In this document: in pieces, positions 17,009 through 25,151 of the stretch
Position numbering within the stretch: the first letter of the stretch is position 1
How the letters are laid out: each line of letters starts with the position of its first letter
DNA from: UMGS1002 sp050946195
GTDB taxonomy: Bacteria > Bacillota > Clostridia > Oscillospirales > CAG-272
Length of the DNA stretch: 36,352 nucleotides
NCBI GenBank assembly: GCA_050946195.1
Contig: JBMNUI010000015.1
Location: 1 to 36,352 of the forward strand
Reading direction: 5' to 3'
Notes under the pieces: generated by a model
Databases searched by the model: none
Seen by the model: only the letters and a program-made list of their open reading frames with translations
What the model was told of the DNA's origin: nothing
Program-made: the position numbers and the translations under genes

Positions 17009-17674
17009 ATGACCAAATACGAAATTCTCAAATATGTTGACCACACGCTGCTCACTCCCACCGCCACCGAGGAGCAGATTCAAACTATCTGCGACGACAC
17101 GATAAAATACAGCTGCGCCGCGGTCTGCATCCCCAACACGCATATCCGCTTTGCTGCCGAGTATGTCGAGGGCAAAGTTAAAATAGGAGCGACAATCGGC
17201 TTTCCTCTCGGCTACAATGTCACCGAGGCAAAGTGCGCCGAGGTAAAACAGGCGCTGGCCGACGGCGCCACCGAGTTTGACATGGTCGCCAACATATGCC
17301 GCATTAAAGAAGGAAAGTACGCCTTGGTGCTCGACGACATAAAGGCGGTAAGGGAAGCTGTCGGCGACCACATACTCAAGGTAATTATTGAGACCTGCCT
17401 GCTCACCGAAGAAGAAATAATCAGAATGTGCGAGGTTGTCTCAAAATCGGGCGCCGATTATATCAAGACCTCGACCGGATTTTCAATCGGCGGCGCCACC
17501 TTCGAGGATATCGCGCTCTTTGCCAGGCATGTCCCGGACGGGCTGAAAATCAAGGCGGCGGGCGGGATCCGCAGTTTTGAAGCCGCAGAAGAATTCATCA
17601 GGCTTGGAGCTTCGCGGCTCGGCACAAGCGCGCTGGTAAAACTCATGAAAAATGAGGAACTCGGAGCATACTGA
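17009..17674 (+). CDS. deoC: Deoxyribose-phosphate aldolase
   Basis: A 221-aa class I aldolase that splits 2-deoxyribose-5-phosphate into acetaldehyde and glyceraldehyde-3-phosphate. The Schiff-base Lys is in DYIKTSTGFS and the assisting Lys in LKIKAAGGIRS. Early marks are DHTLLTPTAT and the phosphate-site region GATIGFPLG. Full length. It is followed 3 bp later by an amidohydrolase gene, so the two are cotranscribed. No deoA, deoB or nucleoside transporter gene is in view. Confidence 0.95.
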   Translation: MTKYEILKYVDHTLLTPTATEEQIQTICDDTIKYSCAAVCIPNTHIRFAAEYVEGKVKIGATIGFPLGYNVTEAKCAEVKQALADGATEFDMVANICRIKEGKYALVLDDIKAVREAVGDHILKVIIETCLLTEEEIIRMCEVVSKSGADYIKTSTGFSIGGATFEDIALFARHVPDGLKIKAAGGIRSFEAAEEFIRLGASRLGTSALVKLMKNEELGAY

Positions 17675-17677
17675 GCG

Positions 17678-18481
17678 ATGGTTATTGATTTTCATGTCCA
17701 CTGCTTTCCCGACGCACTCGCCCCCCGTGCCCTTGCCGTTCTGAGCGACCATGTAGAGGCAGAGGGCTTTCCCTGCACCGACGGCACACAGTCCGGGACC
17801 GAGGCGCATATCGCGTCCCAGGGTGTCGACTATGCCGTGGTCTGCAACATTGCCACCAACGCAAAACAGCAGCACAATGTGAACAGCTTTGCCATAAGCA
17901 TTGCAAAAACCAGCAAAACCCTGTATTCGCTCGGCTCGCTGCACCCCGGCGGCGAGGACAAGCGCGGCGAGCTGCTCCGGCTCAGGGAGGCCGGCATTCG
18001 CGGTATTAAAATACACCCCGACTATATCGGGATTGACATTACCGACCCGGCGTATGACGAGATATTTGAACTTTGCTCGGAGCTCGGCTTCTTTATCCTC
18101 ACACATGCCGGGTTTGACCCGGTGTCGCCCGGGCATGTACATGCGAGCCCCGAGATGATTGCCACAGTCGCCGCGCGCTATCCCGGACTGAAGCTAATCG
18201 CCGCACATATGGGCGGCTATCTCCGCTCGGGTGAGGTTGTCGAGCACCTGCTCGGCAAGGACATCTGGCTTGACACCTCGATGTCCTCCCAGCGGCCTGA
18301 TGAATATGACAACCTTGTGTATATACTGAAAAACCATTCGCCCGACAGGCTGCTTTTTGCCTCGGACTCGCCGTGGTCATACGCGGCGGAGGAATTGAAA
18401 TTCATTCATTCGGCAAAGCTTGGCGACGATCTGACCGAGAAAATCCTATATAAAAACGCCCTTGCACTTCTTGAGGGCTGA
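17678..18481 (+). CDS. Amidohydrolase family 2 (TIM-barrel metal hydrolase)
   Basis: A 267-aa protein of the amidohydrolase-2 (PF04909-like) group. The metal-site motifs appear in order: HVH (6-8), GIKIHPDY, THAG, AAHMGG and FASDSPW, the last carrying the catalytic Asp. Such enzymes act as decarboxylases, lactonases or hydrolases; the substrate cannot be read from the sequence. It follows deoC at 3 bp, with GGAG of its ribosome binding site inside the deoC end. A strong terminator follows at once, closing the operon. Confidence 0.85.
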   Translation: MVIDFHVHCFPDALAPRALAVLSDHVEAEGFPCTDGTQSGTEAHIASQGVDYAVVCNIATNAKQQHNVNSFAISIAKTSKTLYSLGSLHPGGEDKRGELLRLREAGIRGIKIHPDYIGIDITDPAYDEIFELCSELGFFILTHAGFDPVSPGHVHASPEMIATVAARYPGLKLIAAHMGGYLRSGEVVEHLLGKDIWLDTSMSSQRPDEYDNLVYILKNHSPDRLLFASDSPWSYAAEELKFIHSAKLGDDLTEKILYKNALALLEG

Positions 18482-18482
18482 C

Positions 18483-18520
18483 AAAAACCGGGCGCGCCAC
18501 CGGCGCGCCCGGTTTTTTAT
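18483..18520 (+). terminator. Terminator closing the coaE-amidohydrolase operon
   Basis: A 15-bp perfect stem (18484-18498 with 18502-18516), core CCGGGCGCGCC / GGCGCGCCCGG, 3-nt loop, ending in six T. Confidence 0.95.
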
Positions 18521-18569
18521 ATTTGCTCAGTGTTTCAACATAATGTCAGCCAGCGGTTGTCTGATATTT

Positions 18570-18605
18570 CATTGCTTCAATGTAGGGGCGATCTGTGATC
18601 GCCCC
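18570..18605. repeat. Two adjacent triloop hairpins, candidate dispersed intergenic repeat
   Basis: CATTG-CTT-CAATG (18570-18582) is followed by GGGGCGATC-TGT-GATCGCCCC (18585-18605). The stretch lies between converging genes. From memory, intergenic elements of the TGTAGGGGCGAT...ATCGCCC type recur in clostridial genomes; this was not checked. Confidence 0.45.
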
Positions 18606-18682
18606 CCCGCGTTCCCTATCCAAGTCAGCCGGTAGGCCAAAGGCAGCAGAGTGCTGAATGTGGGACCCGCGTTCTGGGGCAT

Positions 18683-18695
18683 GGGGCAGCGCCCC
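18683..18695. repeat. GGGGC-AGC-GCCCC triloop hairpin
   Basis: It lies just 3' of the minus-strand activase gene, in the same position as the similar hairpins near 551 and 23470. No U-tract follows on the minus strand. Confidence 0.4.
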
Positions 18696-18699
18696 GCTT

Positions 18700-21615
18700 T
18701 TATCTTTCCTCAATCCCGGCTGCGGCAAAGAGGCTGCGCAGGCGGATTTTGGCTGCGCCTATGTTTGTGATTTCATCGATTTTAATTTGGGTATAGATTT
18801 TCCCTGCCGACTCGAGGATTGAGCGCACCTCGTCGGAGGTAACCGCATCCACCCCGCAGCCGAAGGACACGAGCTGCACGAGGTGTATGTTCTCCCGGCT
18901 TCGGGCGACGAACTTCGCCGCCGCATAAAGCCGGGCGTGATAGGTCCACTGGTTGAGCACCCCGGTTTTGAATTTTTTCACCCGCCGACTCACGCCGCCC
19001 TCGGAGAGCACCACCGCGCCGAGCTCGCAGGCCAGCCGGTCAATGCCGTGGCTTATTTCAGGGTCGATGTGATACGGCCGGCCGGCCAGCACAATCACCG
19101 GCAGCCCCTGCTCTTTGGCAATCGCCAGATATTCGCCGGCCTTCCGCCTTATCGCGCGCATATGCTCCTCGTACGCGGTGTATGCCGCTTTGGCAGCCGT
19201 CCTCACCTGTTTCCGGGTGAACCCCCCGAAATACCTGTTGAGCACATCAGTGAATTTGTCGGGGAAGACCCGCCGGTTGTGTGGGCCGAGGAAATCGCTG
19301 ATATACTTTACCTTTTTGAGCTCTTTCACATTGTATTTAATCACCTGAGGATAATAGGCAACCACCGGGCAGTTGAAGTGGTTGTCGCCCAGCCCCTCGT
19401 CAAAGTTATAGCTCATTGAGGGATAAAAAATCGCATCAACGCCGGACCGCAACAATGCCTCGATATGCCCGTGCAAAAGCTTTGCCGGGAAGCAGACCGT
19501 GTCGGAGGGTATCGTGTGCTGCCCCGATATGTAGAGCTCCCTGTCGCTGACCGGGGAAACCACGACATTGAACCCCAGCTCGCTGAGCAGAGTTTTCCAG
19601 AAAGGCAGCAGCTCGTACATGTTGAGCCCCACCGGAATGCCGATTGCAGGTCTGCCCGGGACAATTTCATTTTTACGGTAGGCAGAGAGCAGCTCGTTCT
19701 TGTACTCGTACAGGTTATAGCGCTGCTTCTCGCGGATTTTCAGCGGCCGGCCGCAGCGGTTCCCGGCAATATAGCGCTCGCCCCCGCCGAAACTGTTGAT
19801 GGTAAGCTGGCAGCGGTTGCTGCAGCCCGAGCAGCTTGTCACCTTCACCGTGTGCGTAAATCCGGCAAGCTCCTGCGGGTTGAGTATGCTGCTTTTGCCG
19901 CCCTCGCCTGAAAGTTCGACAGCCCGCAGTGCGGCACCCCGAGCACCCATCAGTCCGGCAATCGAGGGGCGGATGACATCCCTGCCCACCTCCTGCTCGA
20001 AGGCCCGGAGTACGGCATCGTTCAAAAATGTGCCGCCCTGCACCACGATGTTCTTCCCGAGCGAGTCGGGCGAGGCGCAGCGGATTACCTTGTAGAGCGC
20101 GTTCTTGACAATGCTTATCGACAGTCCGGCCGAGATGTTTTCAATCGACGCCCCGTCCTTCTGCGCATGCTTTACCGCGCTGTTCATAAAGACAGTGCAG
20201 CGCGAGCCGAGATTCACCGGCCGGTCGGCAAAAATCCCGAGGTTTGCAAACTCGCCGACCTCATAGCCGAGCGCCCCGGCAAAGGTCTGCAAAAAGGAGC
20301 CGCAGCCCGAGGAGCAGGCTTCGTTGAGAAATATATTGTCAATGGCGCCGTTGTGAATTTTAAAACACTTTATATCCTGCCCGCCGATGTCGATGATAAA
20401 GTCGACGTTCGGCATGAACTTTTTTGCCGCCGTAAAGTGGGCTATGGTCTCAACGACACCAAAGTCGACATGAAAGGCATGGCGTATCAGCTCCTCGCCG
20501 TAGCCTGTTACTGCCGAGGAGGCAATATTGATACCCGGATACCTGCGGTATACCGATTCGAGATATTCCTTGACGATCTCGACCGGGTGGGCGTTGTTAG
20601 GCCGGTACATGTAGTCGAGTATATTCCCCGCCCTGTCGCAGAGCACCGCCTTGACGGTCGTCGAGCCGGCGTCAATGCCGAGATACATGGCCCCGGCGGG
20701 CCTGTCAATCATTCTGATGCTGTCGGAGTCATGTGAATGGCGCTCTTTGAATGCCTCATATTCGGCAGCAGAGGCAAACAACGGCCGGCAGGCGATGTAA
20801 CCCGATACCGATGAGTACTCTCGGATTCGACGGGAGAGCTCCGCAATATCGTATATTTCATATTCCGCCGAGTATGCCGCGCCGAGCGCCACAAAAAAAA
20901 GCGAGTGCTCGGGGCATATGCCAGATAGCCCCAGCGTCCTGTCAAAGCAGCGGCGCAACTCCGAAAAGAAGGTCAACGGCCCGCCGAGATAGAGCACCTG
21001 CCCGCCAATCTCGCGCCCCTGCGCCAGCCCGCAGACAGTCTGGTTTACGACTGCATAAAAAATACTTGCCGCAATGTCCGGGAGCTTTGCCCCCTGATTT
21101 ATCAGCGGCTGTATGTCTGATTTGGCGAACACCCCGCACCTTGAGGCTATGGTGTAAATTTTCTCGTGCGCCGCCGCCAGTTCGTCGAGCTTTTCGACCG
21201 GCACATTCATCAGGTAGGCCATCTGGTCGATGAATGCCCCGGTGCCGCCGGCGCAGGAACCGTTCATCCGCACCTCAAGCCCGTCGGTAAGGAAAAGGAT
21301 TTTGGCGTCCTCGCCCCCGAGCTCGATAATCGTGTCGGTTCCGGGCAAAAGCCGCTCGGCGGCAATTTTGGTGGCGTACACCTCTTGCACGAAGGGGATT
21401 TCCAGATCATGGGTCATTCCGATTCCCGCCGAGCCCGACAAAGTAAGCGCCATTCTCTCCCCGGGGAAGCGCTGCGAGATGCGCTCGAGCATTTCGGCGG
21501 TCATCTGCGAAACCCGGGAGTAATGCCGTGCATATTCCGAAAATAAAATTTCACCACCCTCGGTGACCACGCATTTGAGGGTCGTGGAGCCTATATCAAG
21601 TCCTATTCTTTTCAT
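18700..21615 (-). CDS. Acyl-CoA dehydratase activase-like protein, two ASKHA domains plus DUF2229
   Basis: A 971-aa protein of the BadF/BadG/BcrA/BcrD ATPase family. The first ASKHA unit (about 1-250) has GLDIGSTTLK and ELGGEDAKI, with Cys121 (GSCAGGTG) and Cys160 (SRCGVF) placed like the [4Fe-4S] ligands of HgdC. The second unit (about 310-570) has GIDAGSTTVK and DIGGQDIK, with Cys434 and Cys473. A CxxCxxxC motif (595, 598, 602) plus Cys621 opens a C-terminal domain of DUF2229 type. Such proteins use ATP to push electrons onto a dehydratase-like partner. Its start overlaps the stop of the partner gene by 4 bp. The true substrate is unknown. Confidence 0.88.
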   Translation of the reverse strand: MKRIGLDIGSTTLKCVVTEGGEILFSEYARHYSRVSQMTAEMLERISQRFPGERMALTLSGSAGIGMTHDLEIPFVQEVYATKIAAERLLPGTDTIIELGGEDAKILFLTDGLEVRMNGSCAGGTGAFIDQMAYLMNVPVEKLDELAAAHEKIYTIASRCGVFAKSDIQPLINQGAKLPDIAASIFYAVVNQTVCGLAQGREIGGQVLYLGGPLTFFSELRRCFDRTLGLSGICPEHSLFFVALGAAYSAEYEIYDIAELSRRIREYSSVSGYIACRPLFASAAEYEAFKERHSHDSDSIRMIDRPAGAMYLGIDAGSTTVKAVLCDRAGNILDYMYRPNNAHPVEIVKEYLESVYRRYPGINIASSAVTGYGEELIRHAFHVDFGVVETIAHFTAAKKFMPNVDFIIDIGGQDIKCFKIHNGAIDNIFLNEACSSGCGSFLQTFAGALGYEVGEFANLGIFADRPVNLGSRCTVFMNSAVKHAQKDGASIENISAGLSISIVKNALYKVIRCASPDSLGKNIVVQGGTFLNDAVLRAFEQEVGRDVIRPSIAGLMGARGAALRAVELSGEGGKSSILNPQELAGFTHTVKVTSCSGCSNRCQLTINSFGGGERYIAGNRCGRPLKIREKQRYNLYEYKNELLSAYRKNEIVPGRPAIGIPVGLNMYELLPFWKTLLSELGFNVVVSPVSDRELYISGQHTIPSDTVCFPAKLLHGHIEALLRSGVDAIFYPSMSYNFDEGLGDNHFNCPVVAYYPQVIKYNVKELKKVKYISDFLGPHNRRVFPDKFTDVLNRYFGGFTRKQVRTAAKAAYTAYEEHMRAIRRKAGEYLAIAKEQGLPVIVLAGRPYHIDPEISHGIDRLACELGAVVLSEGGVSRRVKKFKTGVLNQWTYHARLYAAAKFVARSRENIHLVQLVSFGCGVDAVTSDEVRSILESAGKIYTQIKIDEITNIGAAKIRLRSLFAAAGIEER

Positions 21616-22925
21616 ACCGAAACTACCCTGCTCATCTCTTCGGGCTGCGACGCGCAGACCCTTTCGCCGGAGCCCCTGCGCTCAAGGTTTTCCCTGGCCA
21701 CCGCAAGCATGAGCTTTATGCGGTTTTCCTGATTGACCTGCGAGGCGCCGGTATCGTAATCCACCTGACATATGTTGGCATCGGGGTACAATTCCCTGAT
21801 ATGCCGCACCACGCCCTTGCCCACAATGTGGTTTGGGAGGCAACCGAAGGGCTGAGCACAGATGATGTTGGAGTACCCAAGCTCGATAAGCTCGGCCATC
21901 TCGGCGGGCAAAAGCCACCCCTCGCCCATCTTAACCCCCCGGCCGACCAGAATCTCTGCTTTTTTGCAGAGCCCGCCAAAGGGAGAAGGCGCGATAAACT
22001 GCGGGTATTTGCGGAGCGTGTCGAGCATTTTATTTTCCATCCCCCACAGCGCCTTCTGGCAAACCCTGCTGAATAGCGCACGGAGCAGCCCGCCGCCGTA
22101 CAGCTCCCTGTCGGTTTCAGGATTTGAAAAGCTGTATTGAAAAAAACTAATCACGCCCGGGACCATGTATTCGCAGCCTTCGGACTCAAGAAAGGACTCA
22201 AGCCCGTTGTTCCCCAAAGACGCGTATTTGACGTATATCTCGCCGACAATGCCGACCTTGACTTTACGGTCACGCACAACTTCAATTTTGCTGAAATCGG
22301 CGGCGATCCTGTCAAGATTCTGCTCTAGCCGCCTGCCGCGCAGCCCGCGGTTGTGCTCAAACTGCCGGTTGAGCTCATCTATCCAATAGTCGACAACCCG
22401 TTGTGCATCACCTTTATGTATCTCGTAGGGCTGTACCTGGTTTTTGAGCAGCATCAGCATGTCGCCGTAGAGCAGCGATACCATCCCCTTGAGCACCATC
22501 ATCGGTGTAATCTTAAAGCCGCTGTGCCGCTCAAAGCCCTTGAAATTAACTGAGATTACCGGCACATAATCCATCCCCATGTTGTGCAGCGACTTGCGCA
22601 GGAGTTTCAGGTAATTCGAGGCGCGGCAGCCCCCGCCGGTCTGAAAGTGCATAAGCGCGACACAATGCGGGTCGTAGTCCCCGCAGGTAATGGCGTACAG
22701 AAGCTGTCCCAGCGTGCAGATTGCCGGGTAGCACATGTCGTTGTGCACGTATTTTAGGCCGGTGTCGAGCACTTTTTTCCCGGTATATTTGAGTATGTGA
22801 AGGCGATAACCGTACTGAGCGAAAATCCCGGACAAAAGGCTCAAATGTATCGGCAGCATGTCGGGCGCCAGTATGGTGTATTCTTTTTTCATTTGCTTTG
22901 TAAATTCAACGTAATTCCGAGCCAT
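21612..22925 (-). CDS. 2-hydroxyacyl-CoA dehydratase (HgdB)-like subunit
   Basis: A 437-aa protein that matches the C-terminal part of the large fused clostridial '2-hydroxyacyl-CoA dehydratase' proteins. Marks are HNDMCYPAICTLGQLL, MHFQTGGGCRASNYLKLLRK, VKVGIVGEIYVKY and CAQPFGCLPNHIVGKGV, with Cys residues suited to an Fe-S cluster. It probably receives electrons from the activase encoded next. The start at 22925 (MARNYVEF) is supported by AAGGAA 6 bases upstream; an in-frame GTG/ATG-type start 16 codons earlier overlaps the promoter. In many relatives this domain is fused behind the activase; here it is separate and first. Confidence 0.85.
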   Translation of the reverse strand: MARNYVEFTKQMKKEYTILAPDMLPIHLSLLSGIFAQYGYRLHILKYTGKKVLDTGLKYVHNDMCYPAICTLGQLLYAITCGDYDPHCVALMHFQTGGGCRASNYLKLLRKSLHNMGMDYVPVISVNFKGFERHSGFKITPMMVLKGMVSLLYGDMLMLLKNQVQPYEIHKGDAQRVVDYWIDELNRQFEHNRGLRGRRLEQNLDRIAADFSKIEVVRDRKVKVGIVGEIYVKYASLGNNGLESFLESEGCEYMVPGVISFFQYSFSNPETDRELYGGGLLRALFSRVCQKALWGMENKMLDTLRKYPQFIAPSPFGGLCKKAEILVGRGVKMGEGWLLPAEMAELIELGYSNIICAQPFGCLPNHIVGKGVVRHIRELYPDANICQVDYDTGASQVNQENRIKLMLAVARENLERRGSGERVCASQPEEMSRVVSV

Positions 22926-22963
22926 GCGTGTTTCCTTCCGGCTTTTATACAATTCAGATAAAG

Positions 22964-22992
22964 ATTTTACCATAGACTAATAAAAAAATCAA
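22964..22992 (-). promoter_or_regulatory. Sigma-A promoter for the dehydratase-activase operon
   Basis: On the minus strand TTGATT (22987-22992), 17-bp spacer, TAAAAT (22964-22969), 38 bp before the chosen start. Confidence 0.65.
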
Positions 22993-23054
22993 CGATTATT
23001 TCCCCGGCGGCAGGTTCCTTTCTTGCAAGGATAACAATAAAACACGTTTACAAT

Positions 23055-23108
23055 AAAAAAGGCGGAAACGGCTCCAGATGTGTCAGAACACTAAAGGAGC
23101 GTTTCCGC
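23055..23108 (-). terminator. Large terminator hairpin of the decayed gene
   Basis: Left arm GCGGAAACGGCTCC (23062-23075) pairs with GGAGCGTTTCCGC (23096-23108) with one bulged G. A second stem GTGT/ACAC lies in the loop (23080-23091). On the minus strand the stem is followed by six T (23055-23060). It lies 16 bp after the stop of the 23124-23255 frame. Confidence 0.75.
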
Positions 23109-23123
23109 GAAGCATACGGGTAA

Positions 23124-23255
23124 TTAATCACGATCTATTTCAACAAAATCATCTTCTTGAGCAGCTATTTTAGCTATTTCGGCAGCATAGTCGAAAAATT
23201 CGTTTAGTTCATCAATTGTAAACAAGTGAAGAGGTACATAATCGCAGCAAAAAAT
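23124..23255 (-). pseudogene. Remnant of an unrecognised gene, C-terminal 43 codons
   Basis: The open frame reads ...PLHLFTIDELNEFFDYAAE..., then IAKIAAQEDDFVEIDRD and a stop, an amphipathic, acidic C-terminus that looks like true protein. Upstream the frame meets a stop at once, there is no start codon with a ribosome binding site, and codon use is AT-rich compared with the neighbours. A terminator follows in the right orientation. I do not recognise the family. Confidence 0.4.
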
Positions 23256-23459
23256 TTAAAAATTGTGAAATATTCGTTAGATCTTTATGTGGTTGCACTC
23301 ATTTAAAATAGTCCCACCGAATGAATTGGTGTTGTCCGGAATAAAAACTACTGATTTTCTGCGTCTGCGCTTCCAAAATGGTTTTGTTGTACTGTGATGC
23401 ACGTGAAGCTAATTGTTACTGAACTTAAAAAAGCAGGCCCGGGGGCGGAGTTTTCATAG

Positions 23460-23492
23460 AAAAAGTAGGGTGTGGGGCAGAGCCCCACACCG
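23460..23492 (-). terminator. Terminator of the solute-binding protein gene
   Basis: A 10-bp stem GGTGTGGGGC / GCCCCACACC with loop AGA; on the minus strand CTAC and six T (23460-23465) follow. It begins 7 bp after the stop codon. Confidence 0.8.
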
Positions 23493-23498
23493 GCTCAG

Positions 23499-25007
23499 TT
23501 AATTCTGCTTTGATAGATTTGATAGGTCTTCGTTGATACCCTTTATTTTTGTATCAAGGGCCTTTTTGTGTGTTTTGCCGGCGGATGCCCATGAGACGCC
23601 GGTGGTCATCGCCTTGCTCGGCAGCTCACTCATCCTGTTCAAATCCTCCGAGAAGATTCTGCCCAGGTCAAAGATAACCGAGCCGCGCACCACGTCGAAC
23701 ATTTCGGACTCGGTTTCGGTTGCCGAATACCTTAGCTTCATGCAGTTCTCAAAAACTGCCGGGGTGGTAAGACGGTATGCCTCGCTGCCCCAGCACTCGA
23801 GCACTGCAGAACACATACTCTGGGTATCGTCGTCGGCATCCTTTATGATACCGAATATCGTAAAGGGATTTCCGATTATTGTCGCATAGTTCTCCTGGTT
23901 CTGGTCGTATTTCGGGTTCGGCACGATACCGAACTCCCAGTCGACATTGGTAAGGCTGCAGGGGCCGGCAGGGTCAATCATAAAGGCACGGAGCTGGCAG
24001 GCCAGCGCGGTTCCGTTGGCGAAGGGCACGTAATAGTCAACCGCAGCCCCGGACCTGCTCACATAGCAGGTGTCGGTGGTCAGCCACTTGCCCAGCTTGT
24101 CGACAAGGTTAATCGCCCGCTCGCTGACAAAATCGTCGGATATTTTGAGCATCCCGTCGGCGTCGTGCTCGACCAGCCACATTCCGGCGCCTGTGTAGAA
24201 GGCGTCGGCGTTGTAATATATCGTGGTAAACCCGTAGAAGTCTCCGTCAGACTGCTTGCCGTTTGAGTCAAGGTCCTGATACTGGTTTGAGGTGATTTCA
24301 ATCAGACGGTCAAGCGTCCAGGTGTTGTTCCTTACATCGGTGGAGGGATACTGAATACCCTGCGCGTCGAGCAGATTTTTGTTGTAGAATATTGCCGTCA
24401 TGTAGTGCAGGACGCTTGTCGCCGCATCGCCGGTTATAAAGTAAACCGAGTTCCCGATGGTCACGGTCTCAAGCATATTGTCGGGCCACCAGGGCTTTGT
24501 GAAGTCAAGGTATGAGTCCTCGATTTTATTGATGTCGGCAAGATAGCCGTCAACCGCCAGAAGGCCGGCCGTGCGGCTGTAGGTCGCAGTTATATCATAT
24601 GCCCGATCGCCTGACGCAATGCTTTTCTGCACCACACTTACAAAGTGTGACGTATTGCTGACATTTCCCGGCTCACCGTGCCAGACAAGCTTTACCCCCA
24701 GCCGTTCCTCGATATTGCGATTGCGGGCAAATACTGCGTCATTCGCCACGTCGCCGGTCTCTTTTTCGGTGAAAAACTCAACCCGCTTGCTTTCTGTCCA
24801 GTGAAGTATTCTCACATCCGAGTTGTAGTTGAGGCCCTCGGGCAGGTTATCCTTCTCGTAGGTTTCCTCGCCCGGGTCTTCGGTCGTATTATCCGAACCC
24901 GCAGTTGTGGTACCGGCGTCGTCTTCAGCCGGCTTGGTACAGGAGACCGCTGAGGCGCAAATTAAAAGCAATAATAGAAATGCAATAAATCTGATGCTTT
25001 TTTTCAT
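23499..25007 (-). CDS. ABC-type extracellular solute-binding lipoprotein
   Basis: A 502-aa lipoprotein: Met-Lys-Lys start, long Leu-rich core, lipobox SAVSC (Cys23), Thr/Glu/Asp-rich linker to about residue 52, then a large periplasmic-binding-protein fold of family 1 type (sugar/oligosaccharide-like: RNRNIEERLGVKLVW, SGDRAYDITATY, NSVYFITGDA, YNKNLLDAQGI, NPFTIFGIIKD). It would capture a solute outside the membrane for an ABC importer, but no importer permease or ATPase is next to it, so it is an orphan. GAGAGG 8 bases upstream supports the start at 25007; an in-frame start 20 codons upstream runs into the promoter. Confidence 0.8.
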   Translation of the reverse strand: MKKSIRFIAFLLLLLICASAVSCTKPAEDDAGTTTAGSDNTTEDPGEETYEKDNLPEGLNYNSDVRILHWTESKRVEFFTEKETGDVANDAVFARNRNIEERLGVKLVWHGEPGNVSNTSHFVSVVQKSIASGDRAYDITATYSRTAGLLAVDGYLADINKIEDSYLDFTKPWWPDNMLETVTIGNSVYFITGDAATSVLHYMTAIFYNKNLLDAQGIQYPSTDVRNNTWTLDRLIEITSNQYQDLDSNGKQSDGDFYGFTTIYYNADAFYTGAGMWLVEHDADGMLKISDDFVSERAINLVDKLGKWLTTDTCYVSRSGAAVDYYVPFANGTALACQLRAFMIDPAGPCSLTNVDWEFGIVPNPKYDQNQENYATIIGNPFTIFGIIKDADDDTQSMCSAVLECWGSEAYRLTTPAVFENCMKLRYSATETESEMFDVVRGSVIFDLGRIFSEDLNRMSELPSKAMTTGVSWASAGKTHKKALDTKIKGINEDLSNLSKQN

Positions 25008-25038
25008 TGCCAACCCTCTCTTATTTTGTAGTGATAAC

Positions 25039-25067
25039 ATTATAGCACTTTTTTCCTGATTGTGCAA
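25039..25067 (-). promoter_or_regulatory. Promoter of the solute-binding protein gene
   Basis: On the minus strand a perfect TATAAT (25039-25044) lies 17 bp from TTGCAC (25062-25067). The -35 box is weak (TTG only), so an activator may help. Confidence 0.6.
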
Positions 25068-25151
25068 TATGTTTTTACACGATTTTTTGCGTATTTTAGT
25101 ATATAATGATTGAGTAAAATTTTACCGATTTTCCCCACAGAGGGAGGACAC

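Larger units (their letters stand above)
22993..23459. other. AT-rich stretch without an intact gene
   Basis: Between the dehydratase promoter and the solute-binding protein terminator no full gene is visible, and base composition is clearly more AT-rich than the flanking coding DNA. It holds a minus-strand terminator (23055-23108) and a short open frame ending just before it (23124-23255). Upstream of that, all minus-strand frames are cut by stops, yet two give protein-like stretches of about 30-40 codons (about 23290-23440). This looks like a decayed gene or mobile-element relic. Confidence 0.5.

Noticed and set aside
20751..21233. Long open frames on the plus strand over the activase gene
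   Set aside because: They are antisense shadows typical of GC-rich coding DNA, rich in Arg, Pro and Ala, with no domain and no ribosome binding site.
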